Assembly: GCF_034313845.1 (NCBI RefSeq)
Contig: NZ_JAVIWN010000003.1
Reading direction: 5' to 3' (one strand)
From: Actimicrobium sp034313845
GTDB lineage: Bacteria; Pseudomonadota; Gammaproteobacteria; Burkholderiales; Burkholderiaceae_D
DNA: 64,000 nucleotides
Made by a program: the position numbers and the translations under genes. The notes beneath the pieces are model-generated. The model saw only the letters and a program-made list of their open reading frames with translations. It did not search any database and was not told the origin of the DNA. This document shows positions 35,502-44,239 of this stretch, piece by piece. The stretch's first letter is position 1; every line of letters begins with the position of its first letter.

Positions 35502-38500
35502 CGCGAATGGCTTCTTTCAATCGGGTGGCAAAGTCGTTCAGGCGAAAGCGCCTGACCAGTTCGCGCAGTTCGGTGGTGAAGGCGAGCTGGGAAGGCGTGC
35601 GCCGTTCCAGTTCGCTCAGTTTGGCGAGGATGCCTTTGACATAGCCGATCGCGCCGAGTTCGAGTAGTGCGGTCAGGTCGTCGAGTGATGGCTGCGTCGC
35701 CACCGTCGTGGTCAAGGCGGTCGCCGGCACTGGTGCGGCAATCCACTCCAGACGCAGATGAATCCTGATTTTGGCCAGCAATTCCAGCAATGACACCGGC
35801 TTGACGACAAAGCCGTCATGGCACGGAAAGCCGGCGCGACCCGCCGCCAGATCGAAGGCATTGGCCGAGACGATCAGAATCGGCAGGGTGGTGGTGCCGG
35901 GCAGGTTCAGGTCGCGGATGGCGCGGCTGACCGCCCAGCCATCCATCACCGGCATCGCGATATCGAGCAGCACCAGGTCGGGCAATTCGGTACGGATGCT
36001 GGCCAGGCAAGCGGCACCGCTGTCGGCTTCGGTGATCGCGAACCCCATCGGCAAGAGCATCTGCGCGAGCATCGTGCGCTGGCTGGCCTGATCGTCGACG
36101 ATCAGGATGCGCCGGCGCGGACCAAGGTAACCCGACAGCGGATCGGCCAGCGTCAGCGCCGCACGGGGTGCGTGGATGGTCGGCAGATAGAGCTTGAGCA
36201 GGAAGCAGCTGCCGCTGCCGGGCGTGCTGGTGACCGTGAGTTCGCCGCCCATGATGTGGGTCAGCATGCTGCTGATGGTCAGGCCCAGGCCAGTGCCGGC
36301 GGCGGCGCGCAAATCAGCGCTGGCGGTGCGCTCGAACGGGTGGAAGATGCGCTCGGCTTCGTCGGCCGTCATGCCGATACCGGTGTCTTCGACCGAGAAG
36401 TGCGCCATGTCGCGCTGGTAATTCAGGCGCAGCGTGACCGAACCGGTATCGGTGAACTTGACCGCATTGCCGAGCAAATTGATCAGGATCTGGCGTACCC
36501 GCTTGTGGTCGGCGCGCACGACATCGGGCAGGCGACTGCTGCAGACGAACGCGAAGGTCAGGCCTTTTTCGGCGGCCAGCGGCGCGAACATCTGGACGAT
36601 CTGTTCGAGGAACGCCGGCAGCGCCAGCTCGTCGGATTCGAGCCGCATCTTGCCGGCTTCGATCTTGGCGATGTCGAGCAAGCCGTCGATCAGGCTGAGC
36701 AAATGGTTGCCGCTGCGATGGATCACGTCGATCGCGTCCTTGCGGTGTGGCGGCATGGCCGGATCGAACTGCAGGATTTGCGCGTAACCGAGAATGCTGT
36801 TGAGCGGCGTGCGCAGTTCATGGCTCATGCCGGTGATGAAGCGGGTCTTGGCGAGGTTGGCAGATTCGGCCGATTCCTTGGCTCGCTGCAGTTTGGCATC
36901 GGTTTTTTCATGCGCGGCGATTTCCTGCAACAGCAACTGGGTCTGGCGTTCCGACTCTTCCAGCGCGATGCGACGGCTGTCGGCGGTGAGCACCAGCCAC
37001 CAGACGCCCACGCCAGTCAACAGCAGCAGGCTGCAAAACAGCTTGAGGAAAATCCAGCCGAGCCGGTCGTGCCCGGCCATCGACGACAGCGTTGTCAGTT
37101 CCTGTGCATACAGCAGCCACAGCAGCAGCGCCAGCCCGCTGCCGAGCAAGACAAGGATGATCAGGTAGCGGCTCAGGCGGGTTTGCAGACGGCGGGCCAG
37201 CTTGCCGGGCAAGGTTGCCATCAGCTGTTCGGGCACGCGTGCATCGACCTTGCAGCGATCATTGCAGCGCACGTCGAGCGTGCAGCACAACGAACAGATC
37301 GCGCCCTGGTAGGCCGGGCAGTGCGCCATGTCTTCGGACTCGAACGTGTTCTCGCAAATGACGCATCGGTGCGTGACCAGTCCGTCGCGTGGCAACGAGT
37401 CAACGCGCGCGAGGTAGTAGCGTCCGCGTGTGGCGATCGCGATCAGCGGGGCCAGCAGCAGCGCGCTGCCCAGGGCGATGAACGGTGCGAGTGCCTGCGC
37501 CATCGCGCCGAACGATCCTGCCAGCGCAACGGCCGACAGCAGCGTCGCGCCCAGCATTGCGCCGACGCCGACCGGATTGATGTCATACAGATGGGCGCGC
37601 TTGAATTCGATCTGCGGCGGACTCAGGCCGAGTGGTTTGTTGATGACCAGGTCGGCCACCACCGCACCGATCCACGAGATCGGTACCAGCGAATACATCC
37701 CCAGCACACGTTCGAGTGCCTCGAATACGCCCAGCTCCATCAGCAGGATGGCGATGAGGACATTGAAGACCAGCCACACCACGCGACCCGGATGGCTGTG
37801 CGTCAGGCGCGCAAAAAAATTTGACCAGGCCAGCGAACCGGCATACGCATTGGTCACGTTGATCTTGACTTGCGAGACGACGACGAACAGCGTCACCGCT
37901 GCCAGCACCCAGGCCGGATTCGAGAACACGTAGCCGAACGCCACCAGATACATCCGGGTCGGTTCGATGGCCTGCTCCAGCGGCACCTGATGCTGGATCG
38001 CGAGGTACGCCAGCAGTGCGCCACCGAGCATCTTGGCCGCACCCAGCACGATCCAGCCGGGTCCGGCCAGCAGCAGGGCCGACCACCAGCGCACGCGGTT
38101 GGCCGGCGTTTTTTCAGGCAGGAAACGCAGAAAGTCGACCTGCTCGCCGATCTGCGCGATCAAGGCAAAAGCCACCGCTGTGGCAGCACCAAACAGCGCC
38201 AGATTGAACGCGCCGCCCTCGTCAGCACGGCCGGAAAAATGCAGTAGGTCGTTCAGTACGGTGGGCTCCTTGTACAGCACGCAGACGTAGGGCAGCACCA
38301 GCAGCACGATCCAGACTGGCTGGGTCCACAGTTGCAACCGGCTGATCCAGGTGATGCCCCACGCCACCATCGGGATGATCAGCAGCGAACAGGCGATGTA
38401 ACCGAGCGCCAGCGGCAAGCCGAAATACAGCTGCACGGCCTGCGCCATGATGGACGCTTCGAGGGCAAAAAAGATGAACGTGAACGACGCATAGATCAGC

Positions 38501-38958
38501 GACGTGATGGTCGAGCCGATATAGCCGAAGCCGGCACCACGCGTGAGCAAGTCCATGTCGACGCCGTATTTGGCCGCGTAATAACTGATCGGCAGACCGG
38601 TCAGGAAGATCAGCACCGACACGCACAGGATGGCCCAGAACGCATTCGTGAACCCATAGCTCAGCGTGATCGCACCGCCGATTGCTTCAAGCGCGAGGAA
38701 CGAGACGGCACCCATGGCGGTATTGGCCAAGCTGAATTCGGACCACTTGCGAAACGCGCGCGGCGTGAAGCGCAACGCGTAGTCCTCCAGCGTTTCATTG
38801 GCGACGAGCGTGTTGTAGTCGCGGCGAATCTTGATGATGCGTTGGGGGGCTGCCGTTGACACGGGATTCTCGGGAGGTGAGGGACCCGGTGCAGTAGCAA
38901 GTTTTAAACCATGCCGGGTCACGGTGCCATGCACGTTGTCGTGCGTGATGTGCGCCAT
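35482..38958 (-). CDS. NCS1 permease / histidine kinase / receiver fusion protein
   Basis: This 1158-residue protein joins a complete nucleobase-cation-symport-1-like permease (about residues 45-520, about 12 membrane segments; ETLEDYALRFTPRAFRKWSEFSLANTAMGAVSFLALEAIGG) to a signalling module. A Cys-rich, probably zinc-binding segment follows (about 545-590; CVICENTFESEDMAHCP...ICSLCCTLDVRCNDRCK). Then come two more membrane segments, a coiled coil, HisKA (GMSHELRTPLNSILGYAQ), HATPase (GTGLGLTIS), a receiver (DLVLLDIAMPVMDG) and a roughly 80-residue tail. It probably senses a nucleobase- or amide-like solute through the permease and signals to the regulator at 34584. The permease may transport, sense or both. 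Confidence 0.9.
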   Translation of the reverse strand: MAHITHDNVHGTVTRHGLKLATAPGPSPPENPVSTAAPQRIIKIRRDYNTLVANETLEDYALRFTPRAFRKWSEFSLANTAMGAVSFLALEAIGGAITLSYGFTNAFWAILCVSVLIFLTGLPISYYAAKYGVDMDLLTRGAGFGYIGSTITSLIYASFTFIFFALEASIMAQAVQLYFGLPLALGYIACSLLIIPMVAWGITWISRLQLWTQPVWIVLLVLPYVCVLYKEPTVLNDLLHFSGRADEGGAFNLALFGAATAVAFALIAQIGEQVDFLRFLPEKTPANRVRWWSALLLAGPGWIVLGAAKMLGGALLAYLAIQHQVPLEQAIEPTRMYLVAFGYVFSNPAWVLAAVTLFVVVSQVKINVTNAYAGSLAWSNFFARLTHSHPGRVVWLVFNVLIAILLMELGVFEALERVLGMYSLVPISWIGAVVADLVINKPLGLSPPQIEFKRAHLYDINPVGVGAMLGATLLSAVALAGSFGAMAQALAPFIALGSALLLAPLIAIATRGRYYLARVDSLPRDGLVTHRCVICENTFESEDMAHCPAYQGAICSLCCTLDVRCNDRCKVDARVPEQLMATLPGKLARRLQTRLSRYLIILVLLGSGLALLLWLLYAQELTTLSSMAGHDRLGWIFLKLFCSLLLLTGVGVWWLVLTADSRRIALEESERQTQLLLQEIAAHEKTDAKLQRAKESAESANLAKTRFITGMSHELRTPLNSILGYAQILQFDPAMPPHRKDAIDVIHRSGNHLLSLIDGLLDIAKIEAGKMRLESDELALPAFLEQIVQMFAPLAAEKGLTFAFVCSSRLPDVVRADHKRVRQILINLLGNAVKFTDTGSVTLRLNYQRDMAHFSVEDTGIGMTADEAERIFHPFERTASADLRAAAGTGLGLTISSMLTHIMGGELTVTSTPGSGSCFLLKLYLPTIHAPRAALTLADPLSGYLGPRRRILIVDDQASQRTMLAQMLLPMGFAITEADSGAACLASIRTELPDLVLLDIAMPVMDGWAVSRAIRDLNLPGTTTLPILIVSANAFDLAAGRAGFPCHDGFVVKPVSLLELLAKIRIHLRLEWIAAPVPATALTTTVATQPSLDDLTALLELGAIGYVKGILAKLSELERRTPSQLAFTTELRELVRRFRLNDFATRLKEAIRDAPPAP

Positions 38959-39045
38959 GGCGCACTGAGATGGATGCGCTCTGCCTTGGTGTGGTGCGCA
39001 GTGCGGGCGCGGTCAGCCAAGGTACCGTCGGCCGGTCAGGGCGCT

Positions 39046-39061
39046 TACGTCAAACGACGTA
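39046..39061. promoter_or_regulatory. Palindrome in the divergent region before the amide operon
   Basis: TACGTCAAACGACGTA has perfect 6-base arms around AAAC. It sits in the 261-base divergent region, 159 bases before the binding-protein ATG and 88 bases from the kinase-fusion ATG. It is a candidate operator for the LuxR-type regulator; this is inferred from symmetry and position. No sigma-54 promoter with correct spacing was found in the region. Confidence 0.45.
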
Positions 39062-39219
39062 TTGCTGCACCGCGGCGCAGCTCCTAATCTACGTCGCAAG
39101 GCAAAACGCTTTCCAGACAGGCAACACCAGAACGTGGTGATGCCGCTCGCACAATCCCGCTTGCCAGCGAATTTTCCGCATCAATTTTCCGCACTACCAC
39201 CATCTGAAAGGAGCACTGC

Positions 39220-40473
39220 ATGTCAACTCGTTCCCCTGCCGATATCAAGTCTGCCCAGCGCCGCAAGGTTCTCATGGGTCTGGCTGTTGCCTCCACGCTG
39301 GCATTGCCGATGATGGGCTTTGCCCAATCCCTGGCGACGTCGAAAATCAATACGACCAAGCTGGCCATTACCGATACCGAAGTCACGGTCGGTCAGTTGC
39401 ATTCGGCAACCGGCACGATGGCCATCAGCGAAACCGGTTCGATCCAGGCAGAGCGGCTGGCGATCGATCAGATCAATGCGATGGGCGGCATCCTTGGTCG
39501 CAAGATCAAGATCATTCAGGAAGACGGCGCCAGCGACTGGCCAACCTTCGCTGAAAAAGCCAAGAAATTGCTGGTCAGCGATCGCGTTGCCACGGTGTTC
39601 GGTTGCTGGACTTCAGCCTCGCGCAAAGCGGTGTTGCCGGTCTTTGAAAAAGAAAACGGCTTGCTGTACTACCCGACTTTCTATGAAGGTCTGGAGCAAT
39701 CCAAAAACGTGTTCTACACCGGTCAGGAAGCGACCCAGCAAGTGCTGGCCGGTCTCGACTGGATCGCCAAGGAAAAGAAAGCCAAGACGTTTTTTCTGGT
39801 CGGCTCCGATTACATCTGGCCGCGCACGTCCAATAAAATTGCACGCAAACATATCGAGAACGTGATCAAGGGTTCGGTCGTCGGCGAAGAGTACTACCCG
39901 CTGGGCAACACCCAGTTTGGCTCGCTGATCAACAAGATCAAGCTGAAAAAACCGGACGTGATTTTTACTGACGTCGTCGGTGGCAGCAATGTCGCGTTCT
40001 ACAAGCAGCTCAAGGCCGCGGGCGTGACCGCCAAGACCCAGACCCTGCTGACTATCTCGGTCACCGAAGATGAAATGCTCGGTATCGGTGGCGAAAACGT
40101 CGAAGGCTTCTACGCATCAATGAAGTATTTCCAGAGCCTGGAGAACCCGAACAACAAGAAATTCGTGGCGGACTTCAAGGCCAAATACGGTGCCAATGCC
40201 GTGATGGGTGACGTCACGCAGGCCGCGTATCTGGGCCCGTGGTTGTGGAAAGCGGCTGTCGAGAAAGCCGGTAGTTTCGATGTCGACAAGGTCATCGCCG
40301 CCTCCGCCGGACTGGAGCTGAAAACGGCACCGGAAGGCTACGTCAAGGTCCATGAAAACCATCACCTGTGGAGCAAGACCCGCATCGGCCAGGCACAGAA
40401 AGACGGCCAGTTCAAGGTGGTCTACGAGTCGGAGCTGATCGAGCCGAACCCGTTCCCTAAGGGCTATCAGTAA
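39220..40473 (+). CDS. Urea/short-chain amide ABC transporter, binding protein (UrtA/FmdD type)
   Basis: This 417-residue periplasmic protein of the branched-chain amino acid/amide binding family starts with a Tat-like leader (AQRRKVLMGLAVASTLALPMMGFAQ). The mature part has the UrtA/AmiC/FmdD hallmarks VGQLHSATGTMAISETG, GGILGRKIKIIQEDGASDWPTFAEKAKKLL, FGCWTSASRKAVLPVFE and LLYYPTFYEGLEQSKNVFYTG. UrtA binds urea; FmdD of Methylophilus binds short-chain amides. The downstream amidases favour amides. AAAGGAG precedes the ATG. Confidence 0.92.
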   Translation: MSTRSPADIKSAQRRKVLMGLAVASTLALPMMGFAQSLATSKINTTKLAITDTEVTVGQLHSATGTMAISETGSIQAERLAIDQINAMGGILGRKIKIIQEDGASDWPTFAEKAKKLLVSDRVATVFGCWTSASRKAVLPVFEKENGLLYYPTFYEGLEQSKNVFYTGQEATQQVLAGLDWIAKEKKAKTFFLVGSDYIWPRTSNKIARKHIENVIKGSVVGEEYYPLGNTQFGSLINKIKLKKPDVIFTDVVGGSNVAFYKQLKAAGVTAKTQTLLTISVTEDEMLGIGGENVEGFYASMKYFQSLENPNNKKFVADFKAKYGANAVMGDVTQAAYLGPWLWKAAVEKAGSFDVDKVIAASAGLELKTAPEGYVKVHENHHLWSKTRIGQAQKDGQFKVVYESELIEPNPFPKGYQ

Positions 40474-40483
40474 CCTGCGTCAT

Positions 40484-40521
40484 GCGTCGGGTGGGCACGG
40501 TTCTTCGTGGCCACCCGACGC
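40484..40521 (+). repeat. Stable hairpin between binding-protein and permease genes
   Basis: GCGTCGGGTGG (40484-40494) and CCACCCGACGC (40511-40521) pair perfectly, and an inner CACG/CGTG pair extends the stem. There is no T run. Such hairpins after a binding-protein gene commonly protect its mRNA and lower expression of the permease genes; that role is inferred here. Confidence 0.7.
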
Positions 40522-40570
40522 GGTGGTACCGCATCACCCAATTTCTTACGCAGCATCAACGGGAGTCACC

Positions 40571-41488
40571 ATGGAGTGGTTATCTGAATTCGGCGCCATC
40601 TTCGCGATGCAGGGTTTTAACGGCCTGTCGGTTTTTTGCGTGCTGCTGTTGATGGCACTCGGACTAGCCATCATCTTCGGACAGATGGGCGTGATCAACA
40701 TGGCGCATGGCGAGTTCCTCACCATCGGTGCCTACATGACGTATTACCTGTCGTCACTGACGACAAAATACGCACCGTCTTTCCAGCCCTATTATTTTTT
40801 CCTGGCGATCGTGCTGTCATTCGTCGCCGCCTACGGTGTTGGCTACCTGACCGAACGGCTGATGATCAGCCGCCTCTACAAACGTCCGCTCGATACCTTG
40901 CTGGCGACCTGGGGCCTGAGCCTGCTGATGCAGCAAACTTTCCGCTCGATCTTTGGTGCCAAGGAAGTCAGCGCCACCTTGCCTGACTGGCTGATGGGTT
41001 CGTTCAAGCCGACCGACACGATCGACATCCCGATCAACGGTGCTTTCATGATGTGCCTGACGGTGATCATGACCGGCGGTATTTTCCTGCTGCTGTTCCG
41101 TTCGCGCTGGGGCTTGCAGGTCCGCGCCACGATGCAGAATCGCTTGATGAGCGGCGCGGTCGGTATCAATACCCGCAAGGTTGATCGCACCACGTTTGCC
41201 CTCGGTTGCGGTGTGGCCGGCGTGGCCGGGTCGGCTTTCACGACCATCGCGTCGACGGGCCCGACCAGCGGTTCGCTCTACATCGTCGACACCTTTCTGG
41301 TGGTGGTGTTTGGCGGCGCGCAAAGCCTGATCGGCACGATTGCCTCAGCCTTCTCGATTGCCCAGACCCAGTCGACCGCCGAGTTCTTCCTGTCCGGATC
41401 GATGGCCAAGGTACTCACGCTGTCGGCAGTGATCGTGATTCTGATGCTGCGTCCGCAAGGCCTGTTTTCTTCCAAAGTCCGCAAGTAG
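40571..41488 (+). CDS. Urea/short-chain amide ABC transporter, permease 1 (UrtB/FmdE type)
   Basis: This 305-residue LivH-type permease has about eight hydrophobic segments. Family text includes LGLAIIFGQMGVINMAHGEFLTIGAYMTYYL near the N-terminus and VRATMQNRLMSGAVGINTRKVDRTTFALGCGVAGVAGSAF, the cytoplasmic coupling loop. The start at 40571 (MEWLSEFGAIF) follows GGGAG; an in-frame ATG at 40523 begins in the hairpin flank and is rejected. Confidence 0.9.
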   Translation: MEWLSEFGAIFAMQGFNGLSVFCVLLLMALGLAIIFGQMGVINMAHGEFLTIGAYMTYYLSSLTTKYAPSFQPYYFFLAIVLSFVAAYGVGYLTERLMISRLYKRPLDTLLATWGLSLLMQQTFRSIFGAKEVSATLPDWLMGSFKPTDTIDIPINGAFMMCLTVIMTGGIFLLLFRSRWGLQVRATMQNRLMSGAVGINTRKVDRTTFALGCGVAGVAGSAFTTIASTGPTSGSLYIVDTFLVVVFGGAQSLIGTIASAFSIAQTQSTAEFFLSGSMAKVLTLSAVIVILMLRPQGLFSSKVRK

Positions 41489-41511
41489 TTTTTTACCTCC
41501 AAGGACCGACC

Positions 41512-42666
41512 ATGAACACACTGTACGAAAAATTACTGGGAGGGCGGCAGGGTGCCATCGGCCTGCTGGTGCTGGGCGCGCTGCTGCTCGTCGTGTTTCC
41601 GCTGCTGCTCGATGGCTTTCGTCTGGGGCTGGTCGGCAAGTATCTGTCGTACGCTTTTGTCGCCGTTGGACTCGTGCTGTGCTGGGGTTATGGCGGTATT
41701 TTGAGCCTCGGTCAGGGCGTGTTCTTCGGCGTCGGCGGCTATTGCATGGCGATGTTTCTCAAGCTCGAAGCGTCGGACCCGATCAGCACCAAAATCCAGT
41801 CGACCCCCGGTATCCCGGATTTCATGGACTGGAACCAGATCACCTCGTTGCCGGCCATGTGGCAGCCGTTTCATAGCCTCGGCCTGACCCTGTTGCTGGT
41901 CATTGCGGTACCGACACTGATCGCTTTCATCCTCGGTGTGGCGATGTTCAAGCGCCGGGTCGGCGACGTGTATTTTTCGATTGTCACGCAAGCCGTCGCC
42001 GCCATTCTCGCCATCCTGATCGTCGGTCAGCAAGGCCTCACGGGTGGTGTCAACGGCATCACCGATCTGAAGACCATGCTGGGCTGGGACATTCGCACTG
42101 ATTCGGCCAAGCTGATCCTGTACTTCGTCACGGTCGCCCTGCTGTTTGTCTGCGTACTGTTCGGTCGCTACATTCTCACTTCCAAACTGGGTCGGCTACT
42201 GATGGCGATGCGCGACAAGGAAGAGCGTGTGCGTTTCTCCGGTTACGACGTGGCCAGTTTCAAGATCTTCGTGTTCTGTGTGGCGGCGGCTTTCTCGGCC
42301 ATCGGCGGCGCGATGTTCACGCTGCAAGTGGGTTTCATGTCGCCGTCGTTTGTCGGCATCGTGCCATCGATCGAGATGGTGATTTACGCCGCCGTCGGTG
42401 GTCGCATGTCGCTGCTCGGTGCGATCTACGGCACGCTGCTGGTGAACTTCGGCAAGACGTATTTTTCCGAAACGCTGCCGGAACTGTGGCTATTCCTGAT
42501 GGGCGGTTTGTTCATCACCGTGGTGATGTATTTCCCGGACGGCATCGCCGGATTATATGAGTCGCATGGCCGTCCGTTGCTGGCGAAATGGTTGCCGAAA
42601 GCTCGCGCCAAACCTGCACCTCAATCCAGTGTTCAACCTGCCGCCGAACTGGAGACTGTCAAATGA
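41512..42666 (+). CDS. Urea/short-chain amide ABC transporter, permease 2 (UrtC/FmdF type)
   Basis: This 384-residue LivM-type permease shows YAFVAVGLVLCWGYGGILSLGQGVFFGVGGYCMAMFLKLE and the coupling region AMRDKEERVRFSGYDVASFKIFVFCVAAAFSAIGGAMF. The start at 41512 follows AAGGACC; an ORF extension to 41206 overlaps the preceding permease and is rejected. The next gene starts within its last codons. Confidence 0.9.
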   Translation: MNTLYEKLLGGRQGAIGLLVLGALLLVVFPLLLDGFRLGLVGKYLSYAFVAVGLVLCWGYGGILSLGQGVFFGVGGYCMAMFLKLEASDPISTKIQSTPGIPDFMDWNQITSLPAMWQPFHSLGLTLLLVIAVPTLIAFILGVAMFKRRVGDVYFSIVTQAVAAILAILIVGQQGLTGGVNGITDLKTMLGWDIRTDSAKLILYFVTVALLFVCVLFGRYILTSKLGRLLMAMRDKEERVRFSGYDVASFKIFVFCVAAAFSAIGGAMFTLQVGFMSPSFVGIVPSIEMVIYAAVGGRMSLLGAIYGTLLVNFGKTYFSETLPELWLFLMGGLFITVVMYFPDGIAGLYESHGRPLLAKWLPKARAKPAPQSSVQPAAELETVK

Positions 42667-43430
42667 GTAACGCACCGATTGGCGTCAAGAATACCCACCG
42701 GCCCGTGCTGGCGGTCGAAGGCCTGACTGTTTCGTTCGATGGTTTCAAGGCAGTCGATAACCTGAATCTGTACGTCAACCGCAATGAAGTCCATGTCGTG
42801 ATCGGCCCGAACGGGGCTGGCAAGACGACTGTTCTCGACCTGATCTGCGGCAAGACCCAGGCCACTTCCGGCAGCATCCGTTTCAACGAACGCGAACTGA
42901 CCAAAATGGCCGAGTACGACATCGTCCGTGCCGGGGTGGGCCGCAAGTTCCAGACGCCGTCGATCTACGAAAACCTGAGCGTTTTCGACAACCTCGAAAT
43001 GTCGTTTCCGAAAGGTCGTTCGGTCTTCGGTGCGCTGGTGTTCGAGCGCTCGGCCGATGTCATCGCCCGCGTCAATGAAGTCGCTGCCGACATCTTTTTG
43101 AGCGAGCAATTGCATCAGCAGGCCGACCTGTTGTCGCACGGCCAGAAGCAATGGCTGGAGATTGGCATGTTGCTGATGCAGGAGCCGGAATTGCTGATGC
43201 TTGATGAGCCGGTCGCCGGCATGAGTGTCTCGGAGCGCAGCAAGACGGCCGAGCTGCTGGGCCGCATCAGCCAGGGTCGTTCGGTGCTGGTCATCGAGCA
43301 CGATATGGAATTCGTCAAGAGCATTGCACACCGGGTCACCGTGCTGCATCAGGGCAAAGTGCTGGCCGAAGGCAGCATGGAATCGGTGCAGGCCAATCCG
43401 AAAGTGATCGAAGTCTACCTGGGTCACTAA
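42663..43430 (+). CDS. Urea/short-chain amide ABC transporter, ATPase 1 (UrtD type)
   Basis: This 255-residue LivG-type ATPase has Walker A GPNGAGKTT, Q-loop text GRKFQTPSIYENLSVFDNLEMSF, an LSHGQKQWLEIGMLL signature (the usual LSGGQ reads LSHGQ, as in many UrtD proteins), Walker B LLMLDEPVAGM and the H-loop VIEHDMEFVKSIAHRVTVLHQGKVLAEGS. The ATG overlaps the previous stop (ATGA). Confidence 0.92.
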   Translation: MSNAPIGVKNTHRPVLAVEGLTVSFDGFKAVDNLNLYVNRNEVHVVIGPNGAGKTTVLDLICGKTQATSGSIRFNERELTKMAEYDIVRAGVGRKFQTPSIYENLSVFDNLEMSFPKGRSVFGALVFERSADVIARVNEVAADIFLSEQLHQQADLLSHGQKQWLEIGMLLMQEPELLMLDEPVAGMSVSERSKTAELLGRISQGRSVLVIEHDMEFVKSIAHRVTVLHQGKVLAEGSMESVQANPKVIEVYLGH

Positions 43431-43447
43431 GCCCGAAAGGAAACACC

Positions 43448-44137
43448 ATGTTGAGCATCACCAATCTCGTTTCCGGCTACGGCCAGAGCCAGGTCATTCA
43501 CGACATCAACCTCCACGTCGAGAAAAATGAAATCGTCGCCATCATGGGGCGCAACGGCATGGGCAAGACCACGCTGTTCAAGACACTGATGGGCGTGCTG
43601 CCCAAGCGCAGCGGCAGCATCCGCATCGGCCAGCAGGAAATCGGCGGCATGGAAAGCTTCGAGCGCGTCGAGAGCGGCATCGCCTACGTGCCCCAGGGCC
43701 GGATGATTTTTTCCAACATGACCGTGCTGGAAAATATCCAGACCGGCCTGCCGGCCAAGGCGCGCGGCAAGGTGCCCGAAGAACTATATGCGTTGTTCCC
43801 GGTGCTCTATGACATGCGCAGTCGCAAGGGCGGCAACCTGTCGGGTGGTCAGCAACAGCAACTGGCGATTGCCCGCGCATTGGCGACCAACCCGAAAGTG
43901 CTGCTGCTGGATGAGCCGACCGAAGGCATCCAGCCGTCGATCATCAAGGACATCGCACGCAACCTGAAAGAGATTCGCACGATGCGCCAGTTGACCATCG
44001 TTGTTTCCGAGCAGGTGCTTAGTTTTACGCTCGACATTGCCGACCGGTTTTTGGTGATCGACAAGGGGCGTTTTGTTTATGAAGACACGCGCGCCAATGT
44101 GGATGCGCCGACCATTAGCAAGTATTTGTCGGTGTAG
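43448..44137 (+). CDS. Urea/short-chain amide ABC transporter, ATPase 2 (UrtE type)
   Basis: This 229-residue LivF-type ATPase has Walker A GRNGMGKTT, the text GIAYVPQGRMIFSNMTVLENIQTGL, signature LSGGQQQQLAIARAL, Walker B VLLLDEPTEGIQPSII and an H-loop-region glutamine/histidine change (VVSEQVLSFTLDIADR), which is usual in LivF/UrtE. A GAAAGGAAA ribosome site precedes it. About 100 bases separate it from amiE, where a secondary promoter could lie. Confidence 0.92.
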   Translation: MLSITNLVSGYGQSQVIHDINLHVEKNEIVAIMGRNGMGKTTLFKTLMGVLPKRSGSIRIGQQEIGGMESFERVESGIAYVPQGRMIFSNMTVLENIQTGLPAKARGKVPEELYALFPVLYDMRSRKGGNLSGGQQQQLAIARALATNPKVLLLDEPTEGIQPSIIKDIARNLKEIRTMRQLTIVVSEQVLSFTLDIADRFLVIDKGRFVYEDTRANVDAPTISKYLSV

Positions 44138-44239
44138 TCGGTGTGAACGACGGCGCAATGCCCCACCAACCCGCGCCAAGTCCAGGGCGGCAAGCAAAAA
44201 TGATCATTGAGTTGTACGCAATCTAATCAAGGAGTTCGA

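Noticed and set aside
35818..37824. 668-codon plus-strand frame antisense to the kinase fusion
   Set aside because: It is a high-GC shadow with no domain, covered by a clear multi-domain protein on the other strand.
39125..39170. Sigma-54 promoter for the amide operon (GCAC and TTGC present)
   Set aside because: The spacing between the two elements is three bases too long for a -24/-12 promoter.
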